Origin: Pelagibius sp965227505
Lineage (GTDB): Bacteria; Pseudomonadota; Alphaproteobacteria; Kiloniellales; Kiloniellaceae
Reading direction: 5' to 3'
Assembly (NCBI RefSeq): GCF_965227505.1
Contig: NZ_OZ245757.1
Location: 2,542,001 to 2,606,000, forward strand
Length of the DNA stretch: 64,000 bases
Part shown: positions 41,442 through 50,145 of the stretch, in pieces
Layout: each line of letters opens with the position of its first letter
Numbering within the stretch: position 1 is the stretch's first letter
Notes under the pieces: generated by a model
What the model was told of the DNA's origin: nothing
What the model saw: only the letters and a program-made list of their open reading frames with translations
Databases searched by the model: none
Made by a program: the position numbers and the translations under genes

Positions 41442-41723
41442 ATGGCGCATAAGAAAGCGGGCGGCAGTTCACGCAACGGCCGGGATTCAGCCGGGCGCCG
41501 GCTCGGCGTGAAGAAGTTCGGCGGCGAGGCGGTGCTGGCCGGCAACATCCTGGTGCGCCAGCGCGGCACCAAGTTCCATCCGGGCCGCAATGTCGGCATC
41601 GGCAAGGACCACACCCTCTTTGCCAAGGTCTCCGGCGCCGTCTCTTTCCAGACCAAGTCCGGCGGCCGGACCTATGTCTCCGTCGACGCGGCCGAGCAGC
41701 CGTCGCCGAGCGCTGCTGAATAA
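41442..41723 (+). CDS. rpmA: 50S ribosomal protein L27
   Basis: The 93-aa protein begins MAHKKAGGSSRNGRDSAGRR and contains LGVKKFGGEAVLAGNILVRQRG and GKDHTLFAKVSG, the L27 signatures. It binds near the peptidyl-transferase centre, with the flexible N-terminus reaching the tRNA CCA ends. The N-terminus is the directly used MAHKK form, without the cleaved extension of Firmicutes. It is 3 nt downstream of rplU and followed by a strong terminator. Confidence 0.97.
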   Translation: MAHKKAGGSSRNGRDSAGRRLGVKKFGGEAVLAGNILVRQRGTKFHPGRNVGIGKDHTLFAKVSGAVSFQTKSGGRTYVSVDAAEQPSPSAAE

Positions 41724-41770
41724 CGCCGGTGGGTGTCCACCGGGGCGCCCATCTTGAGGATCTGATGCGA

Positions 41771-41798
41771 GGGAGATGGGCCGCCATCTCCCTTTTTT
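41771..41798 (+). terminator. rho-independent terminator of rplU-rpmA
   Basis: GGGAGATGG (41771-41779), loop GCCG, CCATCTCCC (41784-41792), then six T residues (41793-41798). It separates the ribosomal operon from the GNAT-obgE-proB genes. Confidence 0.92.
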
Positions 41799-41856
41799 GT
41801 TGCCCCTTTCCCTCGCCCAATTTCCTTCGAGGGGGCCGACCATCGGAACGAAACCC

Positions 41857-42435
41857 ATGAGCTGGTCCATCGAGCGCAGAGAGATTGAAACCGAGCGGCT
41901 GCTGCTGCGCCCCTTTCGCGCCGACGACGCCGAGACCGTGCAGCGCTATGCCGGCCTCTGGGACGTCGCGCGCATGACCACCCGCATTCCCTACCCCTAT
42001 CCGCCGGGCTCGGCCGCCGCGTGGATCGACAGCCACGCGGCCATGGAGAAGGAAAACGGCGAGTCTGTCTTTGCCATCACCCTGGACGAAGACGTGGTCG
42101 GCGCGACCGGCCTGCACCGGGCAGAACCCAAGCAGGACCGCCCCGACACCGCGGAGATCGGCTACTGGCTGGCGCCGGCGTTCTGGGGCCGGGGTCTGGC
42201 GACGGAAACCACGCGGGCCCTGCTGGCCCATGGCTTCGCCCACCCCAAGATGAGCGCAGTGACCTCCGGCCACTTCACCGACAACCCGGCCTCCGGCCGG
42301 GTGCTCGAAAAATGCGGCTTTCAGCCGACCTCCGATGCGGAGGAGTGGAGCGTCGCGCGCCGGGACTTCGTGACCTGCCGGCGCTTCATCCTGGAGCGCG
42401 CGGACTGGCGGGCCGCCCTGGACCTGGCGTCATGA
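41857..42435 (+). CDS. GNAT acetyltransferase, RimJ/RimL-like
   Basis: The 192-aa protein starts IERREIETERLLLRPFRADD and has EIGYWLAPAFWGRGLATETTRALL (acetyl-CoA binding) and NPASGRVLEKCGF. This is the RimJ/RimL group of N-acetyltransferases, which acetylate protein N-termini or small amines. The ATG at 41857 fits the family N-terminus; an earlier in-frame ATG lies inside the rpmA terminator and is rejected. Its stop overlaps the obgE ATG by four bases (ATGA), so it is coupled to obgE. A GNAT gene between rpmA and obgE is a familiar alphaproteobacterial arrangement. Confidence 0.88.
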   Translation: MSWSIERREIETERLLLRPFRADDAETVQRYAGLWDVARMTTRIPYPYPPGSAAAWIDSHAAMEKENGESVFAITLDEDVVGATGLHRAEPKQDRPDTAEIGYWLAPAFWGRGLATETTRALLAHGFAHPKMSAVTSGHFTDNPASGRVLEKCGFQPTSDAEEWSVARRDFVTCRRFILERADWRAALDLAS

Positions 42436-43463
42436 AGTTTCTCGACGAGGCCAAGGTCTTTCTGAAGAGCGGCGACGGCGGCAACGGCTGCATGTCGTTC
42501 CGCCGCGAGAAGTACGTGGAGTTTGGCGGGCCCGACGGCGGCGACGGCGGGCGCGGCGGTGACGTGGTCTTCGAGGCAGTGGGCGGCCTCAACACCCTGA
42601 TCGACTTTCGCTACCGACAGCACTTCAAGGCCAAGCGTGGCGAAAACGGCAAGGGTCGCAACATGACCGGCGCCGCCGGCAAGCCCCTGGTGGTCAAGGT
42701 CCCCGTCGGCACCCAGGTGCTGGATGACGACAAGCAGACGGTGCTGGCCGACCTCACCGAAGAGGGACAGAGCGTCACCTTTCTGGAGGGTGGCGACGGC
42801 GGCTTCGGCAACGCGCGCTTCAAGTCCTCCACCAACCAGGCGCCGCGCCGTGCAGACCCGGGCTGGCCGGGGCAGGAGTGCTGGGTCTGGCTGCGCCTGA
42901 AGCTGATTGCAGACGCCGGGCTCGTCGGGCTGCCCAACGCCGGCAAGTCGACCTTTCTCTCCGTCGTCTCTCGCGCCAAGCCGAAGATCGCCGACTACCC
43001 TTTCACCACCCTGCATCCGGGTCTCGGCGTCGTCACGCTGGGCGAGGCGGACTTCGTGCTGGCCGACATCCCCGGCCTCATCGAAGGCGCCCACGAAGGC
43101 TCCGGCCTGGGCGACCGCTTCCTCGGCCACATCGAGCGCTGCGGTGTGCTGCTGCACCTGGTGGACGGGACGCAGGAGGACGCCGCCGGCGCCTATCGCA
43201 CCGTGCGCCATGAACTGGAAGCCTACGGCGGCGGCCTGGCCGACAAGACCGAAGTGGTCGGCCTCAACAAGATCGACGTCCTCGCGCCGGAAGAACGGGA
43301 CGTCAGAAAGGCCGAACTGGAGGCGGCCTCGGGAGCGGAGGTGCTGCTGCTCTCCGGCGCCAGCGGCGAAGGGGTCGATACCGTCCTCGCCCGCCTGCTG
43401 CAGCACATCGAAGCGGCGCGCGCCGAGCGTGGCGAAGACCGGGCGGCGGCCTACCAGCCATGA
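42432..43463 (+). CDS. obgE: GTPase Obg/CgtA
   Basis: The 343-aa protein has the glycine-rich Obg fold (KVFLKSGDGGNGCMSFRREK, GGPDGGDGGRGGDVVF). The GTPase domain has G1 GLPNAGKS from residue 166, switch FTTLHPGLGVV, G3 DIPGLIEGA and G4 NKID. It is an essential GTPase in 50S assembly and stress control. The start codon overlaps the GNAT stop (ATGA) and the stop overlaps proB, so three genes are translationally chained. No long C-terminal OCT-type extension is present. Confidence 0.97.
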   Translation: MKFLDEAKVFLKSGDGGNGCMSFRREKYVEFGGPDGGDGGRGGDVVFEAVGGLNTLIDFRYRQHFKAKRGENGKGRNMTGAAGKPLVVKVPVGTQVLDDDKQTVLADLTEEGQSVTFLEGGDGGFGNARFKSSTNQAPRRADPGWPGQECWVWLRLKLIADAGLVGLPNAGKSTFLSVVSRAKPKIADYPFTTLHPGLGVVTLGEADFVLADIPGLIEGAHEGSGLGDRFLGHIERCGVLLHLVDGTQEDAAGAYRTVRHELEAYGGGLADKTEVVGLNKIDVLAPEERDVRKAELEAASGAEVLLLSGASGEGVDTVLARLLQHIEAARAERGEDRAAAYQP

Positions 43464-44614
43464 GCGCGCCCCAATCGCAGAAGCACGCAAAGGCGGTCGG
43501 CGGACAGGAGCTCGGACGGTCCCGGCGCCTGGTGGTGAAGATCGGCTCGGCCCTGCTGGTCGACCACGCGCGCGGGGCGATCCACCGCCAGTGGTTGGAC
43601 GCGCTGGCCGACGACGTCGCCGAACTGATGGCGGCGGGCACCGAGGTGGTGCTGGTGTCCTCCGGCGCGATCGCGCTGGGACGCCGCCACCTGGGGCTGA
43701 CCCAATCGGGCCTGAAGCTGGAAGAAAAGCAGGCCGCCGCGGCGACCGGGCAGATCCGCCTCGCCCATGCCTATCAGGAATCCCTGGCCCGCCACGACAT
43801 TTCGGTGGCTCAGATCCTGCTGACCCTGGACGACACCGAGGAACGGCGGCGCCATCTCAATGCCCGCTCCACCCTGAACACGCTCTTGAAGATGCGCACC
43901 CTGCCGGTGATCAACGAGAACGACACCGTGGCCACCAGCGAGATCCGCGTCGGCGACAACGACCGCCTGGCGGCCCGGGTCGCGGCCATGCTGGGCGCCG
44001 ACACCCTGGTGCTGCTGTCGGACATCGACGGACTCTACAGCGCCGACCCGCGCCAGAACCCGGAGGCGGACTTCATTCCCGAGGTGGCCGCCGTCACGCC
44101 GGAGATCGAGGCCATGGCGGGCATCGCCCCCAGCGACTATTCCAACGGCGGCATGGTGACCAAGCTCTCCGCCGCCAAGGTGGCGACAGGGGCCGGCTGC
44201 CGCATGGTGATCACCGACGGCCAGCGCCTGCACCCTCTGGCCGCCGTCATGGAGGGCGCCCGCTGCACCTGGTTCCTGGCCTCGGTAGAGCCGCGCACCG
44301 CCCGCAAGCGCTGGATCGCCGGCAGCCTGAAACCCAGCGGCAAGCTGCGCCTGGACGCCGGCGCCCTCAGCGCGCTGCGCAGCGGCAAGTCGCTGCTGCC
44401 GGCCGGCGTGACCGCCGTTGAAGGGGAGTTTCAGCGCGGCGACGCGGTGCTGGTCTGCGATCCCACGGGCCAGGAAGTGGCCCGGGGTCTGGCGGCCTAC
44501 TCCGCCGCCGACGCGCGCCGTATCATCGGCCACAAGAGCCGTGAAATCGAAGCCATTCTCGGCTACCGTGGCCGCGAAGAGCTGATCCACCGGGACGACT
44601 TGGTGGTGTCGTGA
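43460..44614 (+). CDS. proB: glutamate 5-kinase with PUA domain
   Basis: The 384-aa enzyme carries the amino-acid-kinase domain (RLVVKIGSALLVD, VLVSSGAIALGRRHLG, LPVINENDTVA, GDNDRLAARVAAMLGAD, LLSDIDGLY). A C-terminal PUA domain follows (GKLRLDAGALSALRSGKSLLPAG). It phosphorylates glutamate in the first step of proline synthesis and is normally inhibited by proline. It overlaps obgE by four bases and lies 35 bp before proA, the second enzyme. Confidence 0.97.
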   Translation: MSAPQSQKHAKAVGGQELGRSRRLVVKIGSALLVDHARGAIHRQWLDALADDVAELMAAGTEVVLVSSGAIALGRRHLGLTQSGLKLEEKQAAAATGQIRLAHAYQESLARHDISVAQILLTLDDTEERRRHLNARSTLNTLLKMRTLPVINENDTVATSEIRVGDNDRLAARVAAMLGADTLVLLSDIDGLYSADPRQNPEADFIPEVAAVTPEIEAMAGIAPSDYSNGGMVTKLSAAKVATGAGCRMVITDGQRLHPLAAVMEGARCTWFLASVEPRTARKRWIAGSLKPSGKLRLDAGALSALRSGKSLLPAGVTAVEGEFQRGDAVLVCDPTGQEVARGLAAYSAADARRIIGHKSREIEAILGYRGREELIHRDDLVVS

Positions 44615-44649
44615 AGCCGTGAGCCAGAGAGCCTGTTAGGGAGAACGAG

Positions 44650-45951
44650 ATGATGTCCGCCGAAGCGGCGCCCCTGCACGCGGGAGAGCAGGACCAGGAC
44701 CTGCAACAGCAGATGACCGCCCTTGGCCAGGCTGCGCGCGCGGCCGCTGCTGATCTGGCGCTGGCAGATCCGGAAACCAAGAACCGCGCCCTGCGGGCCG
44801 CCGCTGCGGCGATCCGCGCCCGCGCCGCGGAGATCGCCGCCGCAAACGCCGAAGACATGGCCGGCGGCCGCGAGAAGGGCCTGACCGCCGCTCTGCTGGA
44901 CCGCCTGGAACTCACAGCGCCGCGCATCGAAGCCATGGCCAAGGGCCTGGAGGACATCGCCGAGCTGCCCGACCCCGTGGGCCGGGTGCTGGCCGAGTGG
45001 GAGCGGCCCAACGGCCTGAAGATCGCCCGGGTTTCTGTCCCCCTGGGCGTGATCGGCATCATCTACGAAAGCCGGCCCAACGTCACCGCCGATGCCGGCG
45101 CGCTCTGCCTGAAGTCGGGCAATGCCGCCATTCTGCGCGGCGGCTCCGAAAGCTTCCGGTCGTCCGGCGCGATCCTGGCGGCGCTGCAGCAGGGCCTGGA
45201 AGAGGCCGGCCTGCCGGCCACCGCTATTCAGCGCCTGCCCACCACCGACCGCGCCGCCGTCGGCATGCTGCTGACCATGAGCGACACCGTGGATGTCATC
45301 GTGCCCCGCGGCGGGCGCGGCCTCATCGAGCGGGTGCAGCGGGAAAGCCGGGTGCCGGTCTTTTCCCACCTCGACGGCATGGTGCACACCTATGTCCACG
45401 CGGCGGCGGACCCGGCCATGGCCCGCGACCTGGTGGTCAACGCCAAGATGCGCCGGGTCGGCATCTGCGGGGCGACGGAGACGCTGCTGGTGGACCGTGC
45501 TGCGGCGGAGAGCCAACTGGTGCCGCTGCTGGGCGCCCTGCAGGAGGCGGGCTGCGCGATCCGCGGCGACGAGGCCGCGCAGGCGGCCCTGCCCGGTGTC
45601 GTCCCGGCGACCGCCGAGGATTGGGACACCGAATACCTGGCCCCGGTCATCGCCGTGAAGGTGGTGAGCGGCCTGGACGAAGCCATCGACCACATCAACA
45701 GCCATGGCTCCCACCACACCGAAGCGATCATCACCGAAGACGAGGCAGCAGCCGCCCGTTTCATGAACGCAGTCGACGCCGGCATCGTCATGCACAACAC
45801 CTCCACCCAGTTCGCCGACGGCGGCGAGTTCGGCATGGGGGCCGAGATCGGCATCTCCACCGGCAAGATGCATGCCCGCGGGCCGGTCGGGGCGGAGCAG
45901 CTGACAAGCTACAAGTACAAGGTGATCGGCAGCGGCCAGACCCGGCCCTGA
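44650..45951 (+). CDS. proA: glutamate-5-semialdehyde dehydrogenase
   Basis: The 433-aa aldehyde-dehydrogenase-fold enzyme reduces glutamyl phosphate to glutamate semialdehyde with NADPH. Motifs include VPLGVIGIIYESRPNVTADAG, AILRGGSES and RRVGICGATETLLVD with catalytic Cys273. NTSTQFADGGEFGMGAEIGISTGKMHARGPVG follows. GGGAG precedes an ATG-ATG pair (44650 or 44653). Its stop codon lies inside a 13-bp tandem repeat that runs on into the 3' region. In many alphaproteobacteria nadD follows directly; here an ABC transporter operon separates them. Confidence 0.97.
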   Translation: MMSAEAAPLHAGEQDQDLQQQMTALGQAARAAAADLALADPETKNRALRAAAAAIRARAAEIAAANAEDMAGGREKGLTAALLDRLELTAPRIEAMAKGLEDIAELPDPVGRVLAEWERPNGLKIARVSVPLGVIGIIYESRPNVTADAGALCLKSGNAAILRGGSESFRSSGAILAALQQGLEEAGLPATAIQRLPTTDRAAVGMLLTMSDTVDVIVPRGGRGLIERVQRESRVPVFSHLDGMVHTYVHAAADPAMARDLVVNAKMRRVGICGATETLLVDRAAAESQLVPLLGALQEAGCAIRGDEAAQAALPGVVPATAEDWDTEYLAPVIAVKVVSGLDEAIDHINSHGSHHTEAIITEDEAAAARFMNAVDAGIVMHNTSTQFADGGEFGMGAEIGISTGKMHARGPVGAEQLTSYKYKVIGSGQTRP

Positions 45952-46010
45952 GAACGAGCCCTGAGAACGAGCCCTAAGAACGAGCTCTGAGAGCAGGCCC
46001 TGAGGGCGGC
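45946..46010 (+). repeat. 13-bp tandem repeat starting at the proA stop codon
   Basis: Five units of 13 bp begin with CCCTGAGAACGAG, twice exactly, then CCCTAAGAACGAG, CTCTGAGAGCAGG and CCCTGAGGGCGGC, decaying with distance from proA. The TGA (or TAA) in each unit is the copy of the proA stop. It does not code for protein downstream. Confidence 0.85.
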
Positions 46011-46558
46011 CCGAGAGCCGAGGTCGGAGCCGCAGACCGGCTGCCTGCAAACAAGAAAGCGCAGTTTTCTGCGGGCCGGACCGAGCTTCTTGTTCGTTGA
46101 CATACAATCTCCAGCCTCTGTAGCTTGCACATTCAGAGAGAGCGCGATATAGCCGCTCCATGCACCGTGAGGTGCGCAGAGAAGCCGCAAAGGCAGCCGC
46201 AGGAAGAACCAGGGAGAACCAGGGAGAACAGGGACCTTGGCAGCGTGAGGATGGTGGGGCCGATTTGAACAAGGGGTGATCTGGCGACGGTGGGGAAGGC
46301 GCCCTGCGCCGGGCTGTAAAAGCCCAGGCAGGTTTGGTTAACGCGGGACCGGGTCTGTCCGGCGATCTTCGATAACCCCCTTTGCAGCCTGAATCACCGC
46401 GAAAACCGGGGCCGTCCCTTCGCAAGGCGGGCCGCCCCGGGGCGCAATGACCGCCCTCTTTAAATTGATCCCAAAGTGTCCAAGCGGCCCTGGACCTTCC
46501 GTCCGGTTGCTGACAGCATGACGTCAAAGTAGAAGCTCAAGTAACAGGGAGACAAAGA
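46011..46558. other. 548-bp gene-free region upstream of the ABC transporter operon
   Basis: No credible gene is present. A TTGACA at 46097-46102 could be a -35 element, though no good -10 follows at the right distance. The leader ends in AGGGAGAC just before the ATG at 46559. The promoter of the five-gene transporter operon should lie here. Confidence 0.45.
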
Positions 46559-48139
46559 ATGAAGTCCAAAACAGCCTTGCTGGCCGCCGTACTGCTGGCC
46601 AGCACGAGCAGCTTTGCCACCGCTGAGACCCTTCGCTGGGCCCGCGCCGGCGACAGCCTGACCCTAGATCCCCATGCGCAGAACGAGGGCCCGACCACGG
46701 CGCTGGCGCACCAGATCATGGAATCGCTGGTGATCCGCGACATGACCGGCAAGATCGTGCCGGCACTGGCCACCGAGTGGGCGCCCAGCGAGGAAGACCC
46801 GAATGTCTGGTTCTTCAAGCTGCGGGAAGGCGTGACCTTCCACGACGGCGCGGAGTTCGACAGCGAAGACGCGGTCTTCTCCTTCAATCGTGCCATGAGC
46901 CCGGACAGCGACTTCAAGGAGCTGCTGGCGTCGGTGAAGGAAGTGCGCGCCAACGGCAAGTACGGCTTCGAGATCGTCACCGACGGCCCGAACCCGATCA
47001 TGCCGTCGAATCTGACCAACCTCTTCATCATCGACAAGGACTGGGCCGAGGCGAACAACGCCGTGAAGGTGCAGGACTTCGAGGGTGGCGAGGACACCTT
47101 TGCCGCGCGCAACGCCAACGGCACCGGCCCCTACAAGCTGGTCAGCCGCGAGCCCGACGCCAAGACGGTTCTCACCATCAACGAGAACTACTGGGGCAAG
47201 GACGAGTTCCCGATGGCGGTGACGGAAATCGTCTACACCCCCATCCAGAACGCCGCGACCCGCGTGGCCGCCCTGCTCTCCGGCGAGGTCGACTTCATTC
47301 AGGACGTGCCGGTTCAGGATCTCGGCCGCGTCAGCTCGACCGACGGCCTGAAGGTCATCACCGCACCGCAGAACCGCGTCATCTTCTTCGGCATGAACCA
47401 GGGCGATGCGGACCTCAAGGCCGACGACGTGGAGGGCAAGAACCCCTTCGCCGACAAGCGCGTGCGCCAGGCGATGAACATGGCCATCAACCGCGATGCC
47501 ATCAAGCAGGTGGTGATGCGCGGCCAGTCGATCCCGGCCGGCGTCGCCATGCCGCCCTTCGTCAACGGCTGGACCGAAGCCCTCGACCAGGTGCCGGCCA
47601 ACGACATCGCCAAGGCCAAGGCGCTGATGGCCGACGCGGGTTACGCCGACGGCTTCTCCATCCAGCTCGACTGCCCGAACGACCGCTACATCAACGATGA
47701 GGCGATCTGCCAGGCGGCCGTGGGCATGCTGGCCCAGATCGGCGTCAACGTGCGCCTCGACGCCAAGCCCAAGGCGCAGCACTTCCCGCTGATCAACAAC
47801 CTGGAAACCGACTTCTACATGCTCGGCTGGGGCGTTCCGACCTATGACTCCGAGTACATCTTCAACTTCCTGGCCCATACCAAGGGCGAGAAGTACGGTT
47901 CCTGGAACGGCACGCGCTACTCCAACCCGGACCTGGATTCCCAGATCGTGCGTCTGGCCTCCGAGACCAACCTGGACGAGCGCAACCTGATGATCGCCAA
48001 CATCTGGTCGGTGGTGCAGGACGAGGTGCTCTACCTGCCGATCCATCACCAGGTGCTGAACTGGGGTATGGCGAACAAGGTCGAAACCATCGTCGCGCCG
48101 GACGACGTGGCCAAGTTCAAGTACTTCACCCTGAACTAG
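46559..48139 (+). CDS. peptide-type ABC transporter substrate-binding protein
   Basis: The 526-aa protein has a signal peptide (MKSKTALLAAVLLASTSSFATA) and the family-5 solute-binding fold (ETLRWARAGDSLTLDPHAQNEG, GVTFHDGAEFDSEDAVFSFNR, NGTGPYKLVSREPDAKTVLTINENYWG, FADKRVRQAMNMAINR, IGVNVRLD). It binds oligopeptides, dipeptides or similar cargo in the periplasm and delivers it to the permeases encoded next. There is no lipobox, so it is soluble. The exact ligand is not readable. A hairpin follows its stop codon, fitting higher expression than the membrane components. Confidence 0.93.
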   Translation: MKSKTALLAAVLLASTSSFATAETLRWARAGDSLTLDPHAQNEGPTTALAHQIMESLVIRDMTGKIVPALATEWAPSEEDPNVWFFKLREGVTFHDGAEFDSEDAVFSFNRAMSPDSDFKELLASVKEVRANGKYGFEIVTDGPNPIMPSNLTNLFIIDKDWAEANNAVKVQDFEGGEDTFAARNANGTGPYKLVSREPDAKTVLTINENYWGKDEFPMAVTEIVYTPIQNAATRVAALLSGEVDFIQDVPVQDLGRVSSTDGLKVITAPQNRVIFFGMNQGDADLKADDVEGKNPFADKRVRQAMNMAINRDAIKQVVMRGQSIPAGVAMPPFVNGWTEALDQVPANDIAKAKALMADAGYADGFSIQLDCPNDRYINDEAICQAAVGMLAQIGVNVRLDAKPKAQHFPLINNLETDFYMLGWGVPTYDSEYIFNFLAHTKGEKYGSWNGTRYSNPDLDSQIVRLASETNLDERNLMIANIWSVVQDEVLYLPIHHQVLNWGMANKVETIVAPDDVAKFKYFTLN

Positions 48140-48151
48140 CAGGGCCTGACA

Positions 48152-48182
48152 GGCGGGAGGCCTCCAAGGAGGACCTCCCGCC
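48152..48182 (+). terminator. intercistronic hairpin after the binding-protein gene
   Basis: GGCGGGAGG (48152-48160) pairs perfectly with CCTCCCGCC (48174-48182), and the loop itself holds CCTCC-AA-GGAGG. No U tract follows, so it is likely an RNA-stabilising or attenuating element 13 nt after the stop rather than a full terminator. Confidence 0.55.
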
Positions 48183-48242
48183 GCCCCGGCCGGGTCTGCG
48201 TAGCGTGTTAGGCCTGAGCGCCACCAGCCGGTAACTGCCGCG

Positions 48243-49226
48243 ATGCTCGCTTTCACAATCCGCCGCGTTTTCCAGTCCTTCGTCGTCCTGCTCGTGGTCG
48301 GGCTGGTCGCCTTTTCCATGTTCCGTTTCGTCGGCGACCCGATCGAGAACATGCTGGGCCAGGAACGCACCGGCGCCGACATCGAACGGCTGCGCAGCCA
48401 GCTTGGGCTCGACCAGCCCTTTCCGGTCCAGTATCTGCGCTTCCTCGAAGGCGCGGTGCAGGGCAACTTCGGCATCAGCTACCGTCAGGGCCGGCCGGTG
48501 GCGGAGATCATCGGCGAGCGCCTGCCGGCGACCCTGGAACTCGCCGGCGTCTCCGCAGTGTTGGCCATTTTCTTCGGACTTGTGCTGGGCGTCTTTACAG
48601 CGATCAGAAGGGACGGTTGGGCCGCGAACACCATCATGACGCTCTCGCTGGTCGGCGTGTCGCTGCCGACCTTCCTGATCGGCATCCTGCTGATCTACGT
48701 CTTCGCGGTGGAACTGAATGTGCTGCCCAGCTTCGGGCGCGGCGAGGTGGTCGACCTCGGCTGGTGGCGCACCGGCTTCCTGACCGAGTCCGGGCTGAAG
48801 GCGCTGATCCTGCCGTCCATCACGCTCGGGCTCTACCAGATGACCCTCATCATGCGCCTCGTGCGCTCCGAGATGCTGGAGGTGCTGCGCCAGGACTACA
48901 TCCGCTTCGCCCGCGCCCGCGGCCTGAAGGAGAAGTCCGTGCTGTTCCGCCACGCGCTGAAGAACACCCTGGTGCCGGTGATCACCGTAACAGGGCTGCA
49001 GCTCGGCGCCATCATCGCCTTTGCCATCATCACGGAGACGGTCTTTCAATGGCCGGGCGTCGGCCTGCTGTTCATCAACGCCATTCAGTTCGTCGACATC
49101 CCGGTGATGGCCGCCTATCTGATGCTGATCTCCGTTCTTTTCGTGGCGATCAATCTGGTCGTCGACCTGCTCTACTTCGTGATCGATCCGCGCCTGCGCG
49201 GCGACCGCGTAACGGCGAAGGGCTGA
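48243..49226 (+). CDS. ABC transporter permease, DppB/OppB-like
   Basis: The 327-aa inner-membrane protein begins MLAFTIRRVFQSFVVLLVVGLVAFSMFRFVGDP, the DppB N-terminal signature. It has about six helices and the cytoplasmic EAA loop (RQDYIRFARARGLKEKSVLFRHALKN). With the DppC-like partner it forms the channel for the peptide-type substrate. It is the second gene of the operon. Its ribosome site is weak, so expression may depend on coupling or the upstream hairpin. Confidence 0.95.
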   Translation: MLAFTIRRVFQSFVVLLVVGLVAFSMFRFVGDPIENMLGQERTGADIERLRSQLGLDQPFPVQYLRFLEGAVQGNFGISYRQGRPVAEIIGERLPATLELAGVSAVLAIFFGLVLGVFTAIRRDGWAANTIMTLSLVGVSLPTFLIGILLIYVFAVELNVLPSFGRGEVVDLGWWRTGFLTESGLKALILPSITLGLYQMTLIMRLVRSEMLEVLRQDYIRFARARGLKEKSVLFRHALKNTLVPVITVTGLQLGAIIAFAIITETVFQWPGVGLLFINAIQFVDIPVMAAYLMLISVLFVAINLVVDLLYFVIDPRLRGDRVTAKG

Positions 49227-49230
49227 GCCG

Positions 49231-50145
49231 ATGACCGCACTCGCCCAGGCCTGGCGTTCCGATTTCATGTGGTCCTTCCGCCACTCTCCGGTGGCGGTGG
49301 TCTCCTTCATCGTCGTTCTGGTGCTGGTCTTCGGCGCGGTCTTTGCGCCGCTGGTCGCCCCCCACAACCCCTTCGATCCCGCCTCGCTAAACCTGATGAA
49401 CGGCTTTTCCCAGCCGATGCAGCCCAACGCCTTCACCGGCGAGGTCTTCTGGCTGGGAACCGACGACCAGGGGCGCGATGTCTTTTCCACCATTCTCTAC
49501 GGCATGCGCATTTCGCTCTTCGTCGGCTTCTGCGCGGTGCTCTTCGCCATGGTGCTGGGCGTCACCCTCGGGCTGATCGCGGGCTACTCCGGCGGCATGG
49601 TGAGCACTGTCATCATGCGCGTCGCCGACGTGCAGCTCACCTTTCCGGCGATCCTGGTCGCCATGCTGATCTTCGGCATCGCCAAGGGCTTCACCCCGGT
49701 CCACCTGCGCGACCAGATGGCCATCTGGGTGCTGATCCTGGCCATCGGCCTGTCGGACTGGGTGCAGTTCGCGCGCGTCGTGCGCGGCGCCACCCTGGTG
49801 GAAAAGAACAAGGAGTACGTCCAGGCCGCCCACCTCAACGGCCGCAAGGCGGTGGGGATCATGATCCGCCACATCCTGCCCAACGTGGTGAGCCCGGTGC
49901 TGGTGATCGCGACCATCAGCCTGGCCCTGGCGATCATCGCCGAGGCCACGCTCTCCTTCCTGGGTGTCGGCGCACCGCCGACCCAGCCCTCCCTCGGCAC
50001 CCTGATCCGCATCGGCCAGGGCTTCCTCTTCTCCGGCGAGTGGTGGATCCTGTTCTTTCCTGCGGTCACCCTTCTCGCCCTGGCGCTTTCGGTGAACCTG
50101 TTGGGCGACTGGCTGCGCGACGTGCTGAATCCGAGGCTGCGCTGA
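49231..50145 (+). CDS. ABC transporter permease, DppC/OppC-like
   Basis: The 304-aa protein has the OppC N-terminus (an early helix, then LAPHNPFDP) and the sequence FWLGTDDQGRDVFSTILYGMRISLFVGF, characteristic of DppC/OppC. The EAA loop (EYVQAAHLNGRKAVGIMIRHILPNVVSPVLV) contacts the ATPases. It starts 4 nt after the DppB-like gene. Its stop overlaps the next ATG by one base (TGATG). Confidence 0.95.
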   Translation: MTALAQAWRSDFMWSFRHSPVAVVSFIVVLVLVFGAVFAPLVAPHNPFDPASLNLMNGFSQPMQPNAFTGEVFWLGTDDQGRDVFSTILYGMRISLFVGFCAVLFAMVLGVTLGLIAGYSGGMVSTVIMRVADVQLTFPAILVAMLIFGIAKGFTPVHLRDQMAIWVLILAIGLSDWVQFARVVRGATLVEKNKEYVQAAHLNGRKAVGIMIRHILPNVVSPVLVIATISLALAIIAEATLSFLGVGAPPTQPSLGTLIRIGQGFLFSGEWWILFFPAVTLLALALSVNLLGDWLRDVLNPRLR

